Positions 51,323 through 59,419 of a DNA stretch of 64,000 nt are shown here, piece by piece. The notes under the pieces were generated by a model. It had not been told where the DNA came from. It made no database searches and saw only the letters and a program-made list of their open reading frames with translations. The DNA comes from a bacterium UBP2_UBA5202 (lineage in GTDB: Bacteria; Edwardsbacteria; AC1; EtOH8): the NCBI GenBank assembly GCA_002412795.1, contig DHVS01000038.1, forward strand, positions 135,078 to 199,077, read 5' to 3'. How positions within the stretch are numbered: position 1 is the stretch's first letter; each line of letters starts with the position of its first letter. The position numbers and the translations under genes are program-made.

Positions 51323-51406
51323 ATAGCCACGGCCTTTCGCTTATGCTGCATGTTTGACTTCACCTGGGGGCCATAGCTTCAGCGAAGGCCTCAGGCCGTG
51401 GCTATG
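51322..51406. repeat. 85-bp inverted-repeat element
   Basis: Terminal inverted repeats CATAGCCACGGCCT / AGGCCGTGGCTATG (14 of 14 bp) enclose 57 bp with an internal TTCGCTTATG/CAGCGAAGG-type pairing. A MITE-like, non-coding element directly after a terminator. Confidence 0.6.
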
Positions 51407-51485
51407 TTGTTCCGAATCCTTGCCAATCATATAGTTTTCAAGCCATTTCCCACGTCTGTCTGAATAGCAGAAACCGGAATATGGG

Positions 51486-51514
51486 TTGATTTTACCGGCG
51501 AAATGTGATAAAAT
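51486..51514 (+). promoter_or_regulatory. Promoter of the GABA-type aminotransferase gene
   Basis: TTGATT (51486-51491), 17 nt, TAAAAT (51509-51514). The -10 region TGTGATAAAAT equals the left half of the Rex-box-like site at 36462, but the right half is not conserved. Confidence 0.6.
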
Positions 51515-51578
51515 GATATGTTTTAGCAGGCTTTTGAAAAATGAGAAAAATTACAAATAAAATCAGGAGGTAGCCGCC

Positions 51579-52916
51579 ATGTCTTCCATCAAAAGGCCGA
51601 TCTTTAAAACCGCCCTGCCGGGGCCCAGGGCCAAGGCCATAGTCAAGCGGGATCAGTGTTCGCTTTCTCCATCATACACCCGCGACTATCCGGCGGTGAT
51701 CGACCGGGGCCAGGGGGTCTGGCTGACCGATGTGGACGGCAACGTGATGCTGGACTTCTGCGCCGGGATCGCGGTCAATTCCACCGGCCACAGCCATCCC
51801 AGGGTGGTGGAGGCCATCAAGCGCCAGGCCGAAAAGTTCATCCACTATTCAGGCACCGATTTCTATTACGAGCCCGAAGTGGCCCTGGCCGAGCGGCTGA
51901 ATTCCATCTCGCCCACCGGCAAGGACAACCGGGTGTTCTTCTGCAACTCCGGGGCCGAGGCGGTGGAGGGCGCGCTGAAACTGGCCCGCTACCACACCGG
52001 CCGGCCCCAGTTCATCTCCTTCATCGGGGCCTTCCACGGGCGGACCATGGGGGCGGTCTCCTGCACCGGATCAAAGCCCACCCAGAAGAAGGGGTTCTTT
52101 CCCACCATGCCCGGGGTCACCCACGTGCCCTACCCCAACTGCTACCGCTGCGTATTCAACCAGACCTATCCCGGCTGCAGCCTGGAATGCGTCAAGTACA
52201 TAGAGGACACCGTCCTTAAGACCTTCCTGCCCCCGGAGGAAGTGGCCGGGCTGATCATCGAGCCCATCCAGGGCGAGGGCGGATACGTGGTTCCCCCGGT
52301 GGCGGCCATGCAGGCCATCCGCAAGCTGTGCGACAAGCACGGGATCCTGCTGATAGCCGACGAGATCCAGTCGGGCATGGGCCGGACCGGCAAATGGTTC
52401 GCCGTCGAGCACTGCAAGGTCAAGCCGGACATCATCACCCTGGCCAAGGGCATAGCCAGCGGAATGCCGATGGGGGCCATCATCGCCTCGTCCGCAGTGA
52501 TGAACTGGAAGCCGGGCAGCCACGGCAACACTTTCAGCGGGAACCCGGTCTGCTGCGCCGCCGGCATCGCCACCTTCGACCTGATCCAGGGCGGCCTGAT
52601 GAAGAACGCCACCGCCGTCGGGGCCTATATGACGGCCGAGTTCAAGAAGATGCAGAAGAAATACGACATCATCGGCGATGTCCGGGGCCAGGGCCTGATG
52701 ATAGGGGTGGAGATAGTGGAAAGCAGGAAATCCAAGACCAAATCCCACGACAAGATGGAAGCCGTCATCCAGCTTGCCTTCACCAAGGGACTGCTGATGC
52801 TGGGCTGCGGCACCAACACCCTCAGGATCTGCCCGCCGCTGGTGATCACCAAAGAAGAGGCCAAGGTGGGGATGGAGATCATGGAACAGTGCATCAAGAA
52901 AGTGGCTGGGAAGTAA
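51579..52916 (+). CDS. gabT: Class III aminotransferase (4-aminobutyrate transaminase-like)
   Basis: 445 residues, fold-type I PLP enzyme. Visible: FCNSGAEAVEGALKLAR, IGAFHGRTMGAVS, IIEPIQGEGGYVVPP, LLIADEIQSGMGRTG and the PLP Lys in ITLAKGIASGMPMGAII. It transfers the terminal amino group of an omega-amino acid to 2-oxoglutarate. A Cys-rich insert (NCYRCVFNQTYPGCSLECVKY) is typical of the archaeal/bacterial GabT-like or acetyl-lysine-type subgroup, so GABA is a probable but unproven substrate. Ribosome site AGGAGGTAGCCGCC. It is followed by an ornithine transaminase 207 nt downstream. Confidence 0.88.
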   Translation: MSSIKRPIFKTALPGPRAKAIVKRDQCSLSPSYTRDYPAVIDRGQGVWLTDVDGNVMLDFCAGIAVNSTGHSHPRVVEAIKRQAEKFIHYSGTDFYYEPEVALAERLNSISPTGKDNRVFFCNSGAEAVEGALKLARYHTGRPQFISFIGAFHGRTMGAVSCTGSKPTQKKGFFPTMPGVTHVPYPNCYRCVFNQTYPGCSLECVKYIEDTVLKTFLPPEEVAGLIIEPIQGEGGYVVPPVAAMQAIRKLCDKHGILLIADEIQSGMGRTGKWFAVEHCKVKPDIITLAKGIASGMPMGAIIASSAVMNWKPGSHGNTFSGNPVCCAAGIATFDLIQGGLMKNATAVGAYMTAEFKKMQKKYDIIGDVRGQGLMIGVEIVESRKSKTKSHDKMEAVIQLAFTKGLLMLGCGTNTLRICPPLVITKEEAKVGMEIMEQCIKKVAGK

Positions 52917-53123
52917 TTAGCCACAGATGCGCTCGGTTAAAATTTACGAGGACCATTTTGGGACGCTGGCTTCGATAAACTCAGCCGAACAATTTACGCG
53001 GATTTATTTGGATTTATCTGCGAAAATCGGTAACAATCAGCGTTCATCAGCGTTCCGGTTGGTTTGGGTTTCCTGAATCAAGGGGACAGTCATAATAAAT
53101 CATATAAATATAGGAGCGGCGAT

Positions 53124-54356
53124 ATGTCCAAAAGCAAGGATATGATCCGGATGACCGAGAAATACGGAGCCCACAATTACCATCCCCTGCCGGTGGTGAT
53201 CAGCAGGGCCCAGGGGATCTGGGTCTGGGACGTGGAAGGAAAGAAATATTTAGACATGCTTTCCGCCTATTCGGCGGTCAACCAAGGGCACCGGCACCCG
53301 GCCATCATCAAGGCCATGACCAAACAGGCCGGCCGCCTGACCCTTACCAGCCGGGCCTTCTTCAACGACCAGCTGGGTCCGTTCCTGAGGAAGCTCTGCC
53401 AGTATTCCCAGATGGAAGCGGCCCTGCCCATGAACACCGGGGCCGAGGCGGTGGAGACCGCCATCAAGCTGGCCCGCAAGTGGGGCTACGAAAAGAAGAA
53501 GATCACCCGGAACCAGGCCGAGATCATAGTCTGCGCCGAGAATTTTCACGGCCGGACCACCACCATCGTGGGCTTCTCCACCGACCCCGACGCCTACGAG
53601 GGTTTCGGGCCGGCCACCCCGGGATTCAAGATAGTCCCCTATAACAGCCCCGAGGAGGTGGAAAAGGCCATCACCCTCAACACCGTGGCATTTATGGTGG
53701 AGCCGATCCAGGGCGAGGCCGGGGTCGTCGTTCCCGATAAGGGCTACCTGACCAAGTGCAAGGAGATCTGCCGGCGCCACAACATCCTCTTCATCCTGGA
53801 CGAGGTCCAGACCGGGTTCTGCCGCACCGGCAAGCCCTTCTGCTGGCAGCACGAGAACGCCAAGCCGGACGTGATGATAGTGGGCAAGGCCCTGGGCGGA
53901 GGGATCTACCCGGTTTCGGCGGTGCTGACCCGCTGGAACGTGATGGACGTAATCAAGCCCGGACAGCACGGCAGCACCTTCGGCGGCAACCCGCTGGCCT
54001 GCGCCATCGGCAGCGCGGCCCTGGACGTTCTTAAGAAACAGGCCCTGGACAAGAAGGCCCGGGAGATGGGCGATTATTTCCGCAAGCAGATCAAAGCCTT
54101 AAAGACCAACAAGATCAAGGAGGTCCGGGGCCTGGGCCTGCTGACCGGGGTGGAGCTGAAGGTCGAGGCCGGCAAGGCCCGCCCCTACTGCGAACGGATG
54201 ATGAAGCTGGGGATGCTGGCCAAGGACACCCACTCCCAGACCATCCGCTTTGCCCCGCCGCTGGTGATCACCAAGAAGGAAGTGGACTGGGCGGTCAAGC
54301 TGATAGCCAAGGCGCTGGAGCTGGACGTGCCTGTCACCAAGAACGCCGGACACTAA
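53124..54356 (+). CDS. rocD: Ornithine-oxo-acid transaminase
   Basis: 410 residues. The N-terminus TEKYGAHNYHPLPVVISRAQGIWVWD and LDMLSAYSAVNQGHRHP are characteristic of ornithine aminotransferase; further on are NTGAEAVETAIKLAR, FHGRTTTIVGFSTD, VEPIQGEAGVVVPD, LDEVQTGFCRTGK and the PLP Lys in MIVGKALGGGIYPVS. It converts ornithine and 2-oxoglutarate to glutamate semialdehyde and glutamate, linking arginine/ornithine degradation to glutamate and proline. Start ATG 53124, preceded by AGGAGCGGCGAT; upstream in-frame codons lie in a repeat-bearing spacer (52917-53100). Confidence 0.94.
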   Translation: MSKSKDMIRMTEKYGAHNYHPLPVVISRAQGIWVWDVEGKKYLDMLSAYSAVNQGHRHPAIIKAMTKQAGRLTLTSRAFFNDQLGPFLRKLCQYSQMEAALPMNTGAEAVETAIKLARKWGYEKKKITRNQAEIIVCAENFHGRTTTIVGFSTDPDAYEGFGPATPGFKIVPYNSPEEVEKAITLNTVAFMVEPIQGEAGVVVPDKGYLTKCKEICRRHNILFILDEVQTGFCRTGKPFCWQHENAKPDVMIVGKALGGGIYPVSAVLTRWNVMDVIKPGQHGSTFGGNPLACAIGSAALDVLKKQALDKKAREMGDYFRKQIKALKTNKIKEVRGLGLLTGVELKVEAGKARPYCERMMKLGMLAKDTHSQTIRFAPPLVITKKEVDWAVKLIAKALELDVPVTKNAGH

Positions 54357-54375
54357 ACAAAACACAGAATATCTT

Positions 54376-54410
54376 AAGAAGCCCGGACCTAAAAAAGGCC
54401 GGGCTTCTTG
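54376..54410 (+). terminator. Terminator of rocD
   Basis: AAGAAGCCCGG ... CCGGGCTTCTT, 11-bp stem, then GTTGGT. The T-run is weak. Confidence 0.75.
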
Positions 54411-54436
54411 TTGGTCAAAATAATTTGATTTATTGG

Positions 54437-54464
54437 TTGACTTCCCCCAAAATATCAGTATACT
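54437..54464 (+). promoter_or_regulatory. Promoter of the A/T-rich membrane gene at 54474
   Basis: TTGACT (54437-54442), 16 nt, TATACT (54459-54464). The predicted start of transcription is within a few bases of the ATG, so the mRNA may be nearly leaderless. Confidence 0.6.
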
Positions 54465-54473
54465 ATACATTAT

Positions 54474-54791
54474 ATGAGTAATTTAATTCGTATCATGTCA
54501 CTGGAAGGTGGCGCACTTTTTGTTATCGTGTGTTCGTTTATTAGCGGATTTGCGATATTTAAGGTGGCACAAACTCGCGCTTATAAAATCATTTTCTGTT
54601 TGCTTACGCCACTCATTGTTGCCAATTTTGTTTATTGGATTTCTACAATTGGTTCAAATAGTATTGAAGAATACAAATCATGGGCATTACTGTATATAGG
54701 AATATGGTATATTGCAGCAATACCATTTTCATTTCTCGGGTTGTTTACGACGAGGATATTTAAAAAATGGCATCCACCCTCCAGCAATTGA
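54474..54791 (+). CDS. A/T-rich orphan three-helix membrane protein
   Basis: 105 residues with three predicted transmembrane helices (about 12-30, 39-57 and 70-92; GALFVIVCSFISGFAIF, IIFCLLTPLIVANFVYWIS, ALLYIGIWYIAAIPFSFLGLF). Strong A/T codon bias, ending abruptly where the G+C-rich cheC-like gene begins; the two frames overlap by 25 nt. No Shine-Dalgarno sequence is present. No family recognised. One of three A/T-rich membrane orphans in this window (also 34461 and 38088). Confidence 0.55.
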   Translation: MSNLIRIMSLEGGALFVIVCSFISGFAIFKVAQTRAYKIIFCLLTPLIVANFVYWISTIGSNSIEEYKSWALLYIGIWYIAAIPFSFLGLFTTRIFKKWHPPSSN

Positions 54792-55390
54792 CTCCAGTCC
54801 AGCAGGACGCCTTAAAAGAGGTGTTCAACATCGGGTCGGGCCAGGCGGCCACCACCCTGGCCGAGGTATTGGGCCTTAAGGTGATGGTCTCGGTGCCCAT
54901 GATCGGCATCAAGCCGGTGGATCAAGTGCTGGACGCACTGGCCAAGCCGGGCATCCCGGTCCTGAGCCTGGTCAACATCTTCGCCGGGGACGTCTCCGGG
55001 GCCACGGTCTGGCTGATGCCGGGAGACAGGGCTAAGGGTTTCGCCGAGCTGTGCTGGCAGCATATGCCCCAGGCCCGGAAATCGGCGGAGTTCAACTTCG
55101 GCCAGATCCACCGGGAGATCTCGGAGATCATGAACAGCGCTTACCTTAACGCCCTGGAGGACATGCTGAACCTGATGACCGTGCCCTCCACTCCGCTGAT
55201 GCTGTCGGGGGTGATGAAGAACATCCTGGGAAAGATACTGGCCGAGCGGACCGAGGCCGGCCTGGTGGCCTACGTCCAGAACAAGTTCAGCTTCGGTGAG
55301 AAGGAGCACGGCTTCAGCGGGTTCTTCATGATGATGCCCGAGGCCGAGTCGCTGAGGAAGATGCTGGAGATCCTGAAGGTGGCGGAGTGA
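54767..55390 (+). CDS. cheC: CheC-like CheY-P phosphatase
   Basis: 207 residues. Both CheC/FliY phosphatase helices are present: DALKEVFNIGSGQAATTLAE (Glu18, Asn21) and REISEIMNSAYLNALEDML (Glu120, Asn123), the E-x2-N pairs that attack phospho-Asp of CheY-like receivers. No other chemotaxis or flagellar gene is in the window, so its natural receiver may be one of the stand-alone receivers (such as 4115 or 887) rather than a chemotaxis CheY (inference). The ATG lies inside the end of the preceding gene. Terminator follows at 55448. Confidence 0.85.
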   Translation: MASTLQQLTPVQQDALKEVFNIGSGQAATTLAEVLGLKVMVSVPMIGIKPVDQVLDALAKPGIPVLSLVNIFAGDVSGATVWLMPGDRAKGFAELCWQHMPQARKSAEFNFGQIHREISEIMNSAYLNALEDMLNLMTVPSTPLMLSGVMKNILGKILAERTEAGLVAYVQNKFSFGEKEHGFSGFFMMMPEAESLRKMLEILKVAE

Positions 55391-55402
55391 AAAGATTATT
55401 TA

Positions 55403-55435
55403 ACCACAGAAAGCACAAAAGCCACAAAGAGATCC
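55403..55435. repeat. Partial MITE-like repeat arm
   Basis: ACCACAGAAAGCACAAAAGC and following CACAAAGAG resemble the left arm of the 36508/42113 elements. Confidence 0.4.
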
Positions 55436-55446
55436 TTTAAAATATG

Positions 55447-55476
55447 GCCCCGGAACTTGGGAAAGCCGGGGTTTTT
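55447..55476 (+). terminator. Terminator after cheC-like gene
   Basis: GCCCCGG-AACTTGGGAAAG-CCGGGG followed by TTTTT. Confidence 0.7.
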
Positions 55477-55481
55477 GCGTG

Positions 55482-55510
55482 TTGCTTTTTGACCGGAAAT
55501 GATTTAAAAT
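55482..55510 (+). promoter_or_regulatory. iorA: Promoter of iorA
   Basis: TTGCTT (55482-55487), 17 nt, TAAAAT (55505-55510); a leader of ~34 nt follows. Confidence 0.5.
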
Positions 55511-55550
55511 ACTTGTTCAATACAAACTGCCTACAATAACGGAGATACGG

Positions 55551-57320
55551 ATGAAAAAACTCTTATCCGGCAACGAGGCCGTGGCCCGGGGGGCCTGGGA
55601 GGCCGGGGTCAACGTGGTCTCGGCCTATCCCGGCACGCCCTCCACCGAGATCCTGGAGAACCTGGCCAAGTACCAGGAGATCTACGCCGAGCTGGCCACC
55701 AACGAAAAGGTGGGGCTGGAGGTGGCGGCCGGAGCCTCCTTTGCCGGGGCCCGGGCTTTGACCTGCATGAAGCACGTGGGGCTCAATGTGGCGGCCGATC
55801 CACTGTTCTCCATGGCCTACATCGGGGCCAGCGGGGGTTTTGTGGTGGTCTCGGCCGACGACCCCGGCATGCATTCCTCCCAGAACGAGCAGGACAACCG
55901 CTACTACGCCAAGATGGCCAAGATCCCCTGCCTGGAGCCCTCCGATTCCCAGGAGTGTCTGGAGCTGACCCGGCTGGCCTTTGATCTTTCGGAAAAGTTC
56001 GACACCCCGGTGCTGCTGAGGCTGACCACCCGGATCTCCCACTCCAAGGGCGTGGTGGAGCTGGGCGAGCGGAAGGAACACAAGCCCGCCGGTTACGTCA
56101 AGAACATCGCCAAGAACATCACCATCCCGGCCCACGCCCGCAAGATGCACGCCAAAGTGGAAGAGCGCCTGAAGATGCTGGCCGAGTACGGCGAGAGCTT
56201 CTTCTATAACAGGATAGAAGAGGGCGACCGGAAGCTGGGCATCATCACCAGCGGCATCTCGTATCAGTACGCCAAGGATATTTTCCCCGGAGTTTCTTAC
56301 CTGAAACTTTCGTTAACTTTCCCCATACCGCAGAAGCTGATCGCCGGATTCATCAACTCGGTGGACGAGATCTACGTGATAGAGGAGAACGACACCTTCC
56401 TGGAAGAACAGATAAAAGCCATGGGCTATCAGGTCAAAGGCCAGAGCGCCTTTGAAAAGGAGATCACCGGTAAATCCAAGGTGCCGATCCTGGGCGAGCT
56501 GGATCCCACCGCGGTGGCCAAAGGCTTCGGCCTGCAAAAAGAGCAGGCCTATCAGAACATTCAAGTCCCCGGCCGGCCTCCGGTGCTCTGCCCGGGCTGC
56601 CCGCACCGCGGGGTGTTCTTCGCCCTCAACAAGCTCAAACTGACGGTGGCCGGGGACATCGGCTGTTACACTTTGGGGATGATGGAGCCGCTGAACGCCA
56701 TCGACACCGTGATCTGCATGGGCGGCAGTGTCACCGCAGCCATGGGACTGGAGAAGGCGCTGGGGGTTGAGATGGCCCAAAGGACCGTGGCGGTGATCGG
56801 CGATTCCACCTTCTTCCATTCCGGGATCACCGGGCTGATAGACATGGTCTACAACAATTCCCAAGGGACGCTGATCATCCTGGACAACCGGATCACCGCC
56901 ATGACCGGGCACCAGGAGAACCCCGGCACCGGCAAGACCCTGCAGGGGCAGGAGGCCCCGATAGTGGACCTGGAGCCGCTGGTCAGATCCTGCGGGGTCA
57001 AGCATATTCAGATCATCGATCCCCTGAACCTGAAGCAGACCGAGGCGGCCGTCAAGGAGGCCATCAATAATCCCGGGGTCTCGGTGATCATCGCCAAGTC
57101 GCCCTGCATCCTGATCGAGAAGAAATTCCAGCCGGCTTTACGGGTGGACGAGGACAAGTGCATTGGCTGCAAACTCTGCCTGAAGCTGGGATGCCCGGCC
57201 ATTTCTTTTGACAAGGCCAAGAAAAAATCCCATATAGATCCCCTGTATTGCATCGGCTGTCAGGTCTGTGCCCAGTTGTGCCCTAAGGGAGCGATGGGAC
57301 GGGGCGAAGTAGTAAAGTAG
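55551..57320 (+). CDS. iorA: Indolepyruvate:ferredoxin oxidoreductase, alpha subunit
   Basis: 589 residues. An N-terminal pyrimidine-binding domain (LLSGNEAVARGAWEAGVNVV, AYPGTPSTEILE), a middle domain, a TPP-binding domain (VLCPGCPHRGVFFALN, AGDIGCYTLG, VIGDSTFFHSGITGL) and two C-terminal [4Fe-4S] motifs (CIGCKLCLKLGCP and CIGCQVCAQLCP). With IorB it oxidatively decarboxylates aryl pyruvates from aromatic amino acids to aryl acetyl-CoA, reducing ferredoxin: an oxygen-sensitive enzyme of anaerobes. Ribosome site CGGAGATACGG. The beta subunit gene is separated from it by an inserted four-helix-bundle gene. Confidence 0.96.
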   Translation: MKKLLSGNEAVARGAWEAGVNVVSAYPGTPSTEILENLAKYQEIYAELATNEKVGLEVAAGASFAGARALTCMKHVGLNVAADPLFSMAYIGASGGFVVVSADDPGMHSSQNEQDNRYYAKMAKIPCLEPSDSQECLELTRLAFDLSEKFDTPVLLRLTTRISHSKGVVELGERKEHKPAGYVKNIAKNITIPAHARKMHAKVEERLKMLAEYGESFFYNRIEEGDRKLGIITSGISYQYAKDIFPGVSYLKLSLTFPIPQKLIAGFINSVDEIYVIEENDTFLEEQIKAMGYQVKGQSAFEKEITGKSKVPILGELDPTAVAKGFGLQKEQAYQNIQVPGRPPVLCPGCPHRGVFFALNKLKLTVAGDIGCYTLGMMEPLNAIDTVICMGGSVTAAMGLEKALGVEMAQRTVAVIGDSTFFHSGITGLIDMVYNNSQGTLIILDNRITAMTGHQENPGTGKTLQGQEAPIVDLEPLVRSCGVKHIQIIDPLNLKQTEAAVKEAINNPGVSVIIAKSPCILIEKKFQPALRVDEDKCIGCKLCLKLGCPAISFDKAKKKSHIDPLYCIGCQVCAQLCPKGAMGRGEVVK

Positions 57321-57366
57321 GCCGGTAGACCAGTAGACCAGTAGACCAGTGTACCAGTACGCCAGT
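57321..57366. repeat. 8-bp tandem repeat
   Basis: GTAGACCA repeated three times, then diverged units GTGTACCA and GTACGCCA, starting a few bases after the iorA stop. A second simple-repeat tract (CTACTTTT units, 57752-57795) flanks the other side of the inserted gene. Confidence 0.75.
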
Positions 57367-57387
57367 ATGAATTAGAGGACAGTTAAG

Positions 57388-57747
57388 ATGAATAAGTTTC
57401 GCGACCTTAAAGTATATCAAAAAGGCATAATGTTTTCGCGCCACGTATATGATCTTACAGCTTGTTTTCCCAAGAGTGAGATGCTTGGATTGACTTCCCA
57501 ACTGCGAAGAGCATCATACTCGATCGTGTTGAACATAGCCGAGGGGGCGGGAAGCGATTCCAACCGGGAGTTTGTAAGATATCTGGAGCACAGCCAAAGA
57601 TCGACTTTTGAAATGATGGCCGGAATGGATATTGCCAAAGAGATCGGGTATGTAAAATCCAGCGACTATGATATTTGCCAACAGGAACTAACAGAAATAA
57701 GCGTAATGTTGAAGGGATTGCAGCAAAGCCTAAAGAAAAGGCTGTAA
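57388..57747 (+). CDS. Four-helix-bundle protein (23S rRNA intervening-sequence type)
   Basis: 119 residues. Hallmarks of the TIGR02436/S23 family: FRDLKVYQKGIMFSRHVYDLT, FPKSEMLGLTSQLRRASYSIVLNIAEGAG, REFVRYLEHSQRSTFEM, ending in a helix with LKGLQQSLKKRL. These small basic proteins are found free-standing, in rRNA intervening sequences and, as Avd, in diversity-generating retroelements; they probably bind nucleic acid. Here it sits between iorA and iorB, flanked by simple repeats, in the same orientation. No reverse transcriptase or rRNA is nearby. It looks like a mobile-like insertion between two operon genes. Confidence 0.9.
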   Translation: MNKFRDLKVYQKGIMFSRHVYDLTACFPKSEMLGLTSQLRRASYSIVLNIAEGAGSDSNREFVRYLEHSQRSTFEMMAGMDIAKEIGYVKSSDYDICQQELTEISVMLKGLQQSLKKRL

Positions 57748-57808
57748 TCGTCTTTACTACATTACTACTTTTCTACTTTTCTACTTTAATACTTTTTAAG
57801 GAGCATCA

Positions 57809-58381
57809 ATGGACACAGTAAATATACTTATCTGCGGAGTGGGCGGCCAGGGAGTGCTTTTGGCCGGGGACATCATCGCCGAGGCGGCCATCGCCGCAGG
57901 CTTCGACGCTAAGAAGAGCGAGGTCCACGGGATGGCCCAGCGGGGCGGCAGCGTGGTCAGCCATGTCCGCTACGGGCAGAAGGTGAACTCGCCGCTGATC
58001 CGGCAGGGAACGGCCGACGTCATTCTGTCCTTTGAGGAGATGGAGACCGCCCGGTACCTGGATTTTCTGAAGTCCGGAGGAACGGCCGTTATCAACCGGC
58101 AGCAGGTGATGCCCATGACCGTGGCCACCGGGGCTGCCGAGTACCCCCAGGACATAGTGGAGCAGATCAAAAAGCAGGGGGTGAAGGTGGTGGTCTGCGA
58201 GGGGGTGAAACTGGCCGAGCAGGCCGGCAGCGCCAAGACCATCAACATCGTGCTGCTGGGGGCGCTGTCAAAACATCTTAACCTGCCGGCCGAAAAGTGG
58301 ATCGAGACCATAGCGGGCCGGGTGCCGCCCAAGACGGTGGAGATGAACAAGAAAGCCTTTGAACTGGGGTCTAAAGGCTGA
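57809..58381 (+). CDS. iorB: Indolepyruvate:ferredoxin oxidoreductase, beta subunit
   Basis: 190 residues. The gamma-type catalytic domain of 2-oxoacid oxidoreductases: NILICGVGGQGVLLAGDIIAEAA, KKSEVHGMAQRGGSVVSHVRYG, and ADVILSFEEMETARYL. It forms the IorAB complex with the product at 55551. Strong ribosome site AAGGAGCATCA. Normally iorB directly follows iorA; here a 488-nt gap with an extra gene separates them. A hairpin-rich repeat begins at its stop codon. Confidence 0.95.
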   Translation: MDTVNILICGVGGQGVLLAGDIIAEAAIAAGFDAKKSEVHGMAQRGGSVVSHVRYGQKVNSPLIRQGTADVILSFEEMETARYLDFLKSGGTAVINRQQVMPMTVATGAAEYPQDIVEQIKKQGVKVVVCEGVKLAEQAGSAKTINIVLLGALSKHLNLPAEKWIETIAGRVPPKTVEMNKKAFELGSKG

Positions 58382-58461
58382 CCGCCCCCTCGATCCCCCT
58401 CCCGCAAGGAGGGGGAGGCAAGAACCCCTTCCCCTTCGGGGAAGGGGCAGGGGTTAGGTCA
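58381..58461. repeat. ~80-bp double-hairpin repeat, copy 1
   Basis: ACCGCCCCC leads into two hairpins, CCCCCTCC-CGCAA-GGAGGGGG and CCCCTTCCCC-TTC-GGGGAAGGGG, then CAGGGGTTAGGTCA. It starts at the iorB stop. The near-identical copy 2 is at 60686-60765. The first half resembles the hairpin at 29590-29632. Confidence 0.8.
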
Positions 58462-58496
58462 GCGTACACCAGCAATTATCGGTCTTATGTGGCTTC

Positions 58497-59282
58497 TTGA
58501 AAGATAAAACTAAAGTGACTGAAAATACAAACCTCCCGCCTTACGGGCAGATAGCCCCCATCTACGACATACTGATGTCGGACGTGGACTACAAGTCCTG
58601 GGCGGAGTACGTCCTGAAACTGCTGGAACGGGCCGGGGCCAAGCCCGGCCAGAGCCTGCTGGACCTGGCCTGCGGCACCGGGGCCATGACCCTGCTTTTG
58701 GCCATGGCCGGCTACCGCGCCACGGGAATGGATCTGTCGCCGGAGATGTTGAAAATTGCAAGACAAAATGCGGCTGAGCAGAAAAAGGAAATGGAATTCT
58801 TCCAGGGAGACCTTAGGGTTTTTAAAACCGAAAGTAATTACAATGTAATTACATGCTTCTTTGACAGCGTCAATTATCTTTTGACCCCGGAGGATGTGGC
58901 CGCCTGCTTTGCCTCGGTCTACCGGGCGCTGGCGTCGGGCGGGGCCTTCATCTTTGACGTCAATACCATCCATGCTCTCTCCCAGTTCTGGGGCAACAAC
59001 ACCGAGATGCGGGAGGACAAGGGCGTGATCTCGGTCTGGAACAACCGGTATCTGCCGGCCTCCAATTCATCGGAGCTGACCCTGACCGCCTTCGTTCCCA
59101 GGGGCGGGCTTTACGAAAAGCTGGCCGAGCGTCACACCGAACGGGCTTATCCGCTGGATGACTTGGACCGGGCTTTGAAAAATGCCGGATTCCAGTCGGT
59201 GGAGTATTTTAAACATAACAGTTTTGACCTTCCGGCCGAGAACACCACCAGGGTCACGTTCCTGGCCGCTAAAGCAATGTAA
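58497..59282 (+). CDS. Class I SAM-dependent methyltransferase
   Basis: 261 residues. Rossmann-type methyltransferase: YGQIAPIYDILMSDVDYKSW, SAM motif I LLDLACGTGAMTLLLA, motif II region GYRATGMDLSPEMLKIA, and VITCFFDSVNYLL. The second half (SELTLTAFVPRGGLYEKLAERHTERAYPLDDLDRALKNAGF) fits small-molecule methyltransferases of the Methyltransf_25 type. Start is TTG at 58497 or GTG at 58515; neither has an obvious ribosome site. Substrate unknown. It lies between two hairpin-repeat copies, so it is probably its own unit. Confidence 0.88.
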   Translation: MKDKTKVTENTNLPPYGQIAPIYDILMSDVDYKSWAEYVLKLLERAGAKPGQSLLDLACGTGAMTLLLAMAGYRATGMDLSPEMLKIARQNAAEQKKEMEFFQGDLRVFKTESNYNVITCFFDSVNYLLTPEDVAACFASVYRALASGGAFIFDVNTIHALSQFWGNNTEMREDKGVISVWNNRYLPASNSSELTLTAFVPRGGLYEKLAERHTERAYPLDDLDRALKNAGFQSVEYFKHNSFDLPAENTTRVTFLAAKAM

Positions 59283-59419
59283 CCACCGCCCGTGAGGGGA
59301 CGGGAGAACATAATGGGACGCCGATTAACGCAGACCATCAGTAAAATATCAGTGTGAATCCATATCAATCAGCGTAGATCTGCGTTCCGGTTCGTATTCA
59401 AATCCAACAAAGAGCATAT
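59283..59419. other. Spacer with words of a dispersed repeat
   Basis: Contains GACGCCGATTAACGCAGACC and ATCAGCGTAGATCTGCGTTC, also seen in variant form in 53020-53065 (ATCAGCGTTCATCAGCGTTC). No gene. Confidence 0.4.

Noticed and set aside
57388..57747. Diversity-generating retroelement (Avd-like protein)
   Set aside because: No reverse transcriptase, template repeat or variable repeat is found nearby.
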